From the NCBI GenBank assembly GCA_000974665.1, contig BBSY01000003.1, forward strand, positions 124,001-188,000: a DNA stretch of 64,000 nucleotides, in the 5' to 3' direction. Positions 63,831-64,000 of the stretch are shown in pieces (the first letter of the stretch is position 1; each line of letters opens with the position of its first letter). The notes beneath the pieces are model-generated. The model searched no databases. It was not told the origin of the DNA and saw nothing but the letters and a program-made list of their open reading frames with translations. A program made the translations under genes and the position numbers. The stretch is from an alpha proteobacterium U9-1i. GTDB lineage: Bacteria; Pseudomonadota; Alphaproteobacteria; Caulobacterales; Aquidulcibacteraceae.

Positions 63831-64000
63831 TCATGCCGCCTCAGCGGTGTCGGCCATGCCCTTCGAGCGCACATGGCCTTCGCCGGGATCGATTGCGACG
63901 AAGACCTTGCCGGTCCATTTGCCGGACGCCTTGTCCTTCCAGCGGTCGTGACGGAGCTGCCCGGAGATGTCGGCGATGACGCCGGCGCGCATCGCCTTGG
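63831..64000 (-). CDS. Unrecognised island gene, 3' end only
   Basis: The minus strand is open from the window edge to a TGA at 63831-63833. It encodes at least 56 residues with the segment RWKDKASGKWTGKVFVAIDP. The 5' end is outside the window. Codon use looks genuine, but I do not recognise the family. Confidence 0.5.
   Translation of the reverse strand, partial: KAMRAGVIADISGQLRHDRWKDKASGKWTGKVFVAIDPGEGHVRSKGMADTAEAA

Overview
This is about 64 kb of high-GC DNA from an alphaproteobacterium, most likely a Caulobacterales/Hyphomonadaceae-type organism. That placement is an inference from gene content: an SOS-controlled imuA-imuB-dnaE2 cassette behind a GAAC-N7-GAAC LexA box (the alphaproteobacterial type), a PleC/DivJ-like PAS histidine kinase, a chromosomal arginine succinyltransferase operon and several GTG/TTG starts. 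No rRNA gene or CRISPR array is visible; there is one tRNA gene (Lys-TTT).

Layout. 1-11 kb: the 3' part of glnE, a PAS histidine kinase, pepN, an unknown gene, a pair of acyl-CoA dehydrogenases and an alkylguanine methyltransferase. 11-17 kb: the SOS mutagenesis operon imuA-imuB-dnaE2, with a palindromic repeat element sitting in frame inside imuB. 17-23 kb: two RNA methyltransferases facing a three-gene envelope cluster (a small membrane protein, a BON-OmpA protein and a repeat/coiled-coil protein), then recQ. 23-29 kb: an overlapping operon holding both methylmalonyl-CoA mutase subunits with a GH25 lysozyme between them, an HNH-like protein and a YhhN protein, followed by a nitronate monooxygenase. 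30-36 kb: a holin-like trio, glpK, tRNA-Lys and two OmpA-type porin genes. The porin genes share a perfect 528-bp direct repeat, and the second gene is frameshifted exactly at the repeat border. 36-50 kb: an M20 hydrolase with astA-astD-astB, then hspQ, ppx, rlmE, guaB, a GNAT, an RsmB-type methyltransferase, an FAD monooxygenase and guaA.

From 49.55 kb to the window end is a mobile island inserted behind guaA. It has a tyrosine integrase with six copies of TGACGGTR around its start, an AlpA-like regulator, a short relaxase, a TraF-type S26 peptidase and an array of CGCACNGTGCG palindromes between the last two. Its cargo is defence-like: a single-chain type ISP restriction-modification enzyme, and a ubiquitin-like conjugation cassette. 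The cassette is SinR/Cas2-like protein, Ubl, DUF6791-ThiF E1 and DUF6527. It is transcribed divergently from a sigma factor, an unknown protein and an ImmA/IrrE metalloprotease across a 128-bp gap full of repeated motifs. This Ubl/E1/DUF6527 plus sigma/ImmA block is the best candidate for an unusual biological system here. The far end of the island lies outside the window.

Functions are assigned by recognition of families and motifs only. No database search was run.
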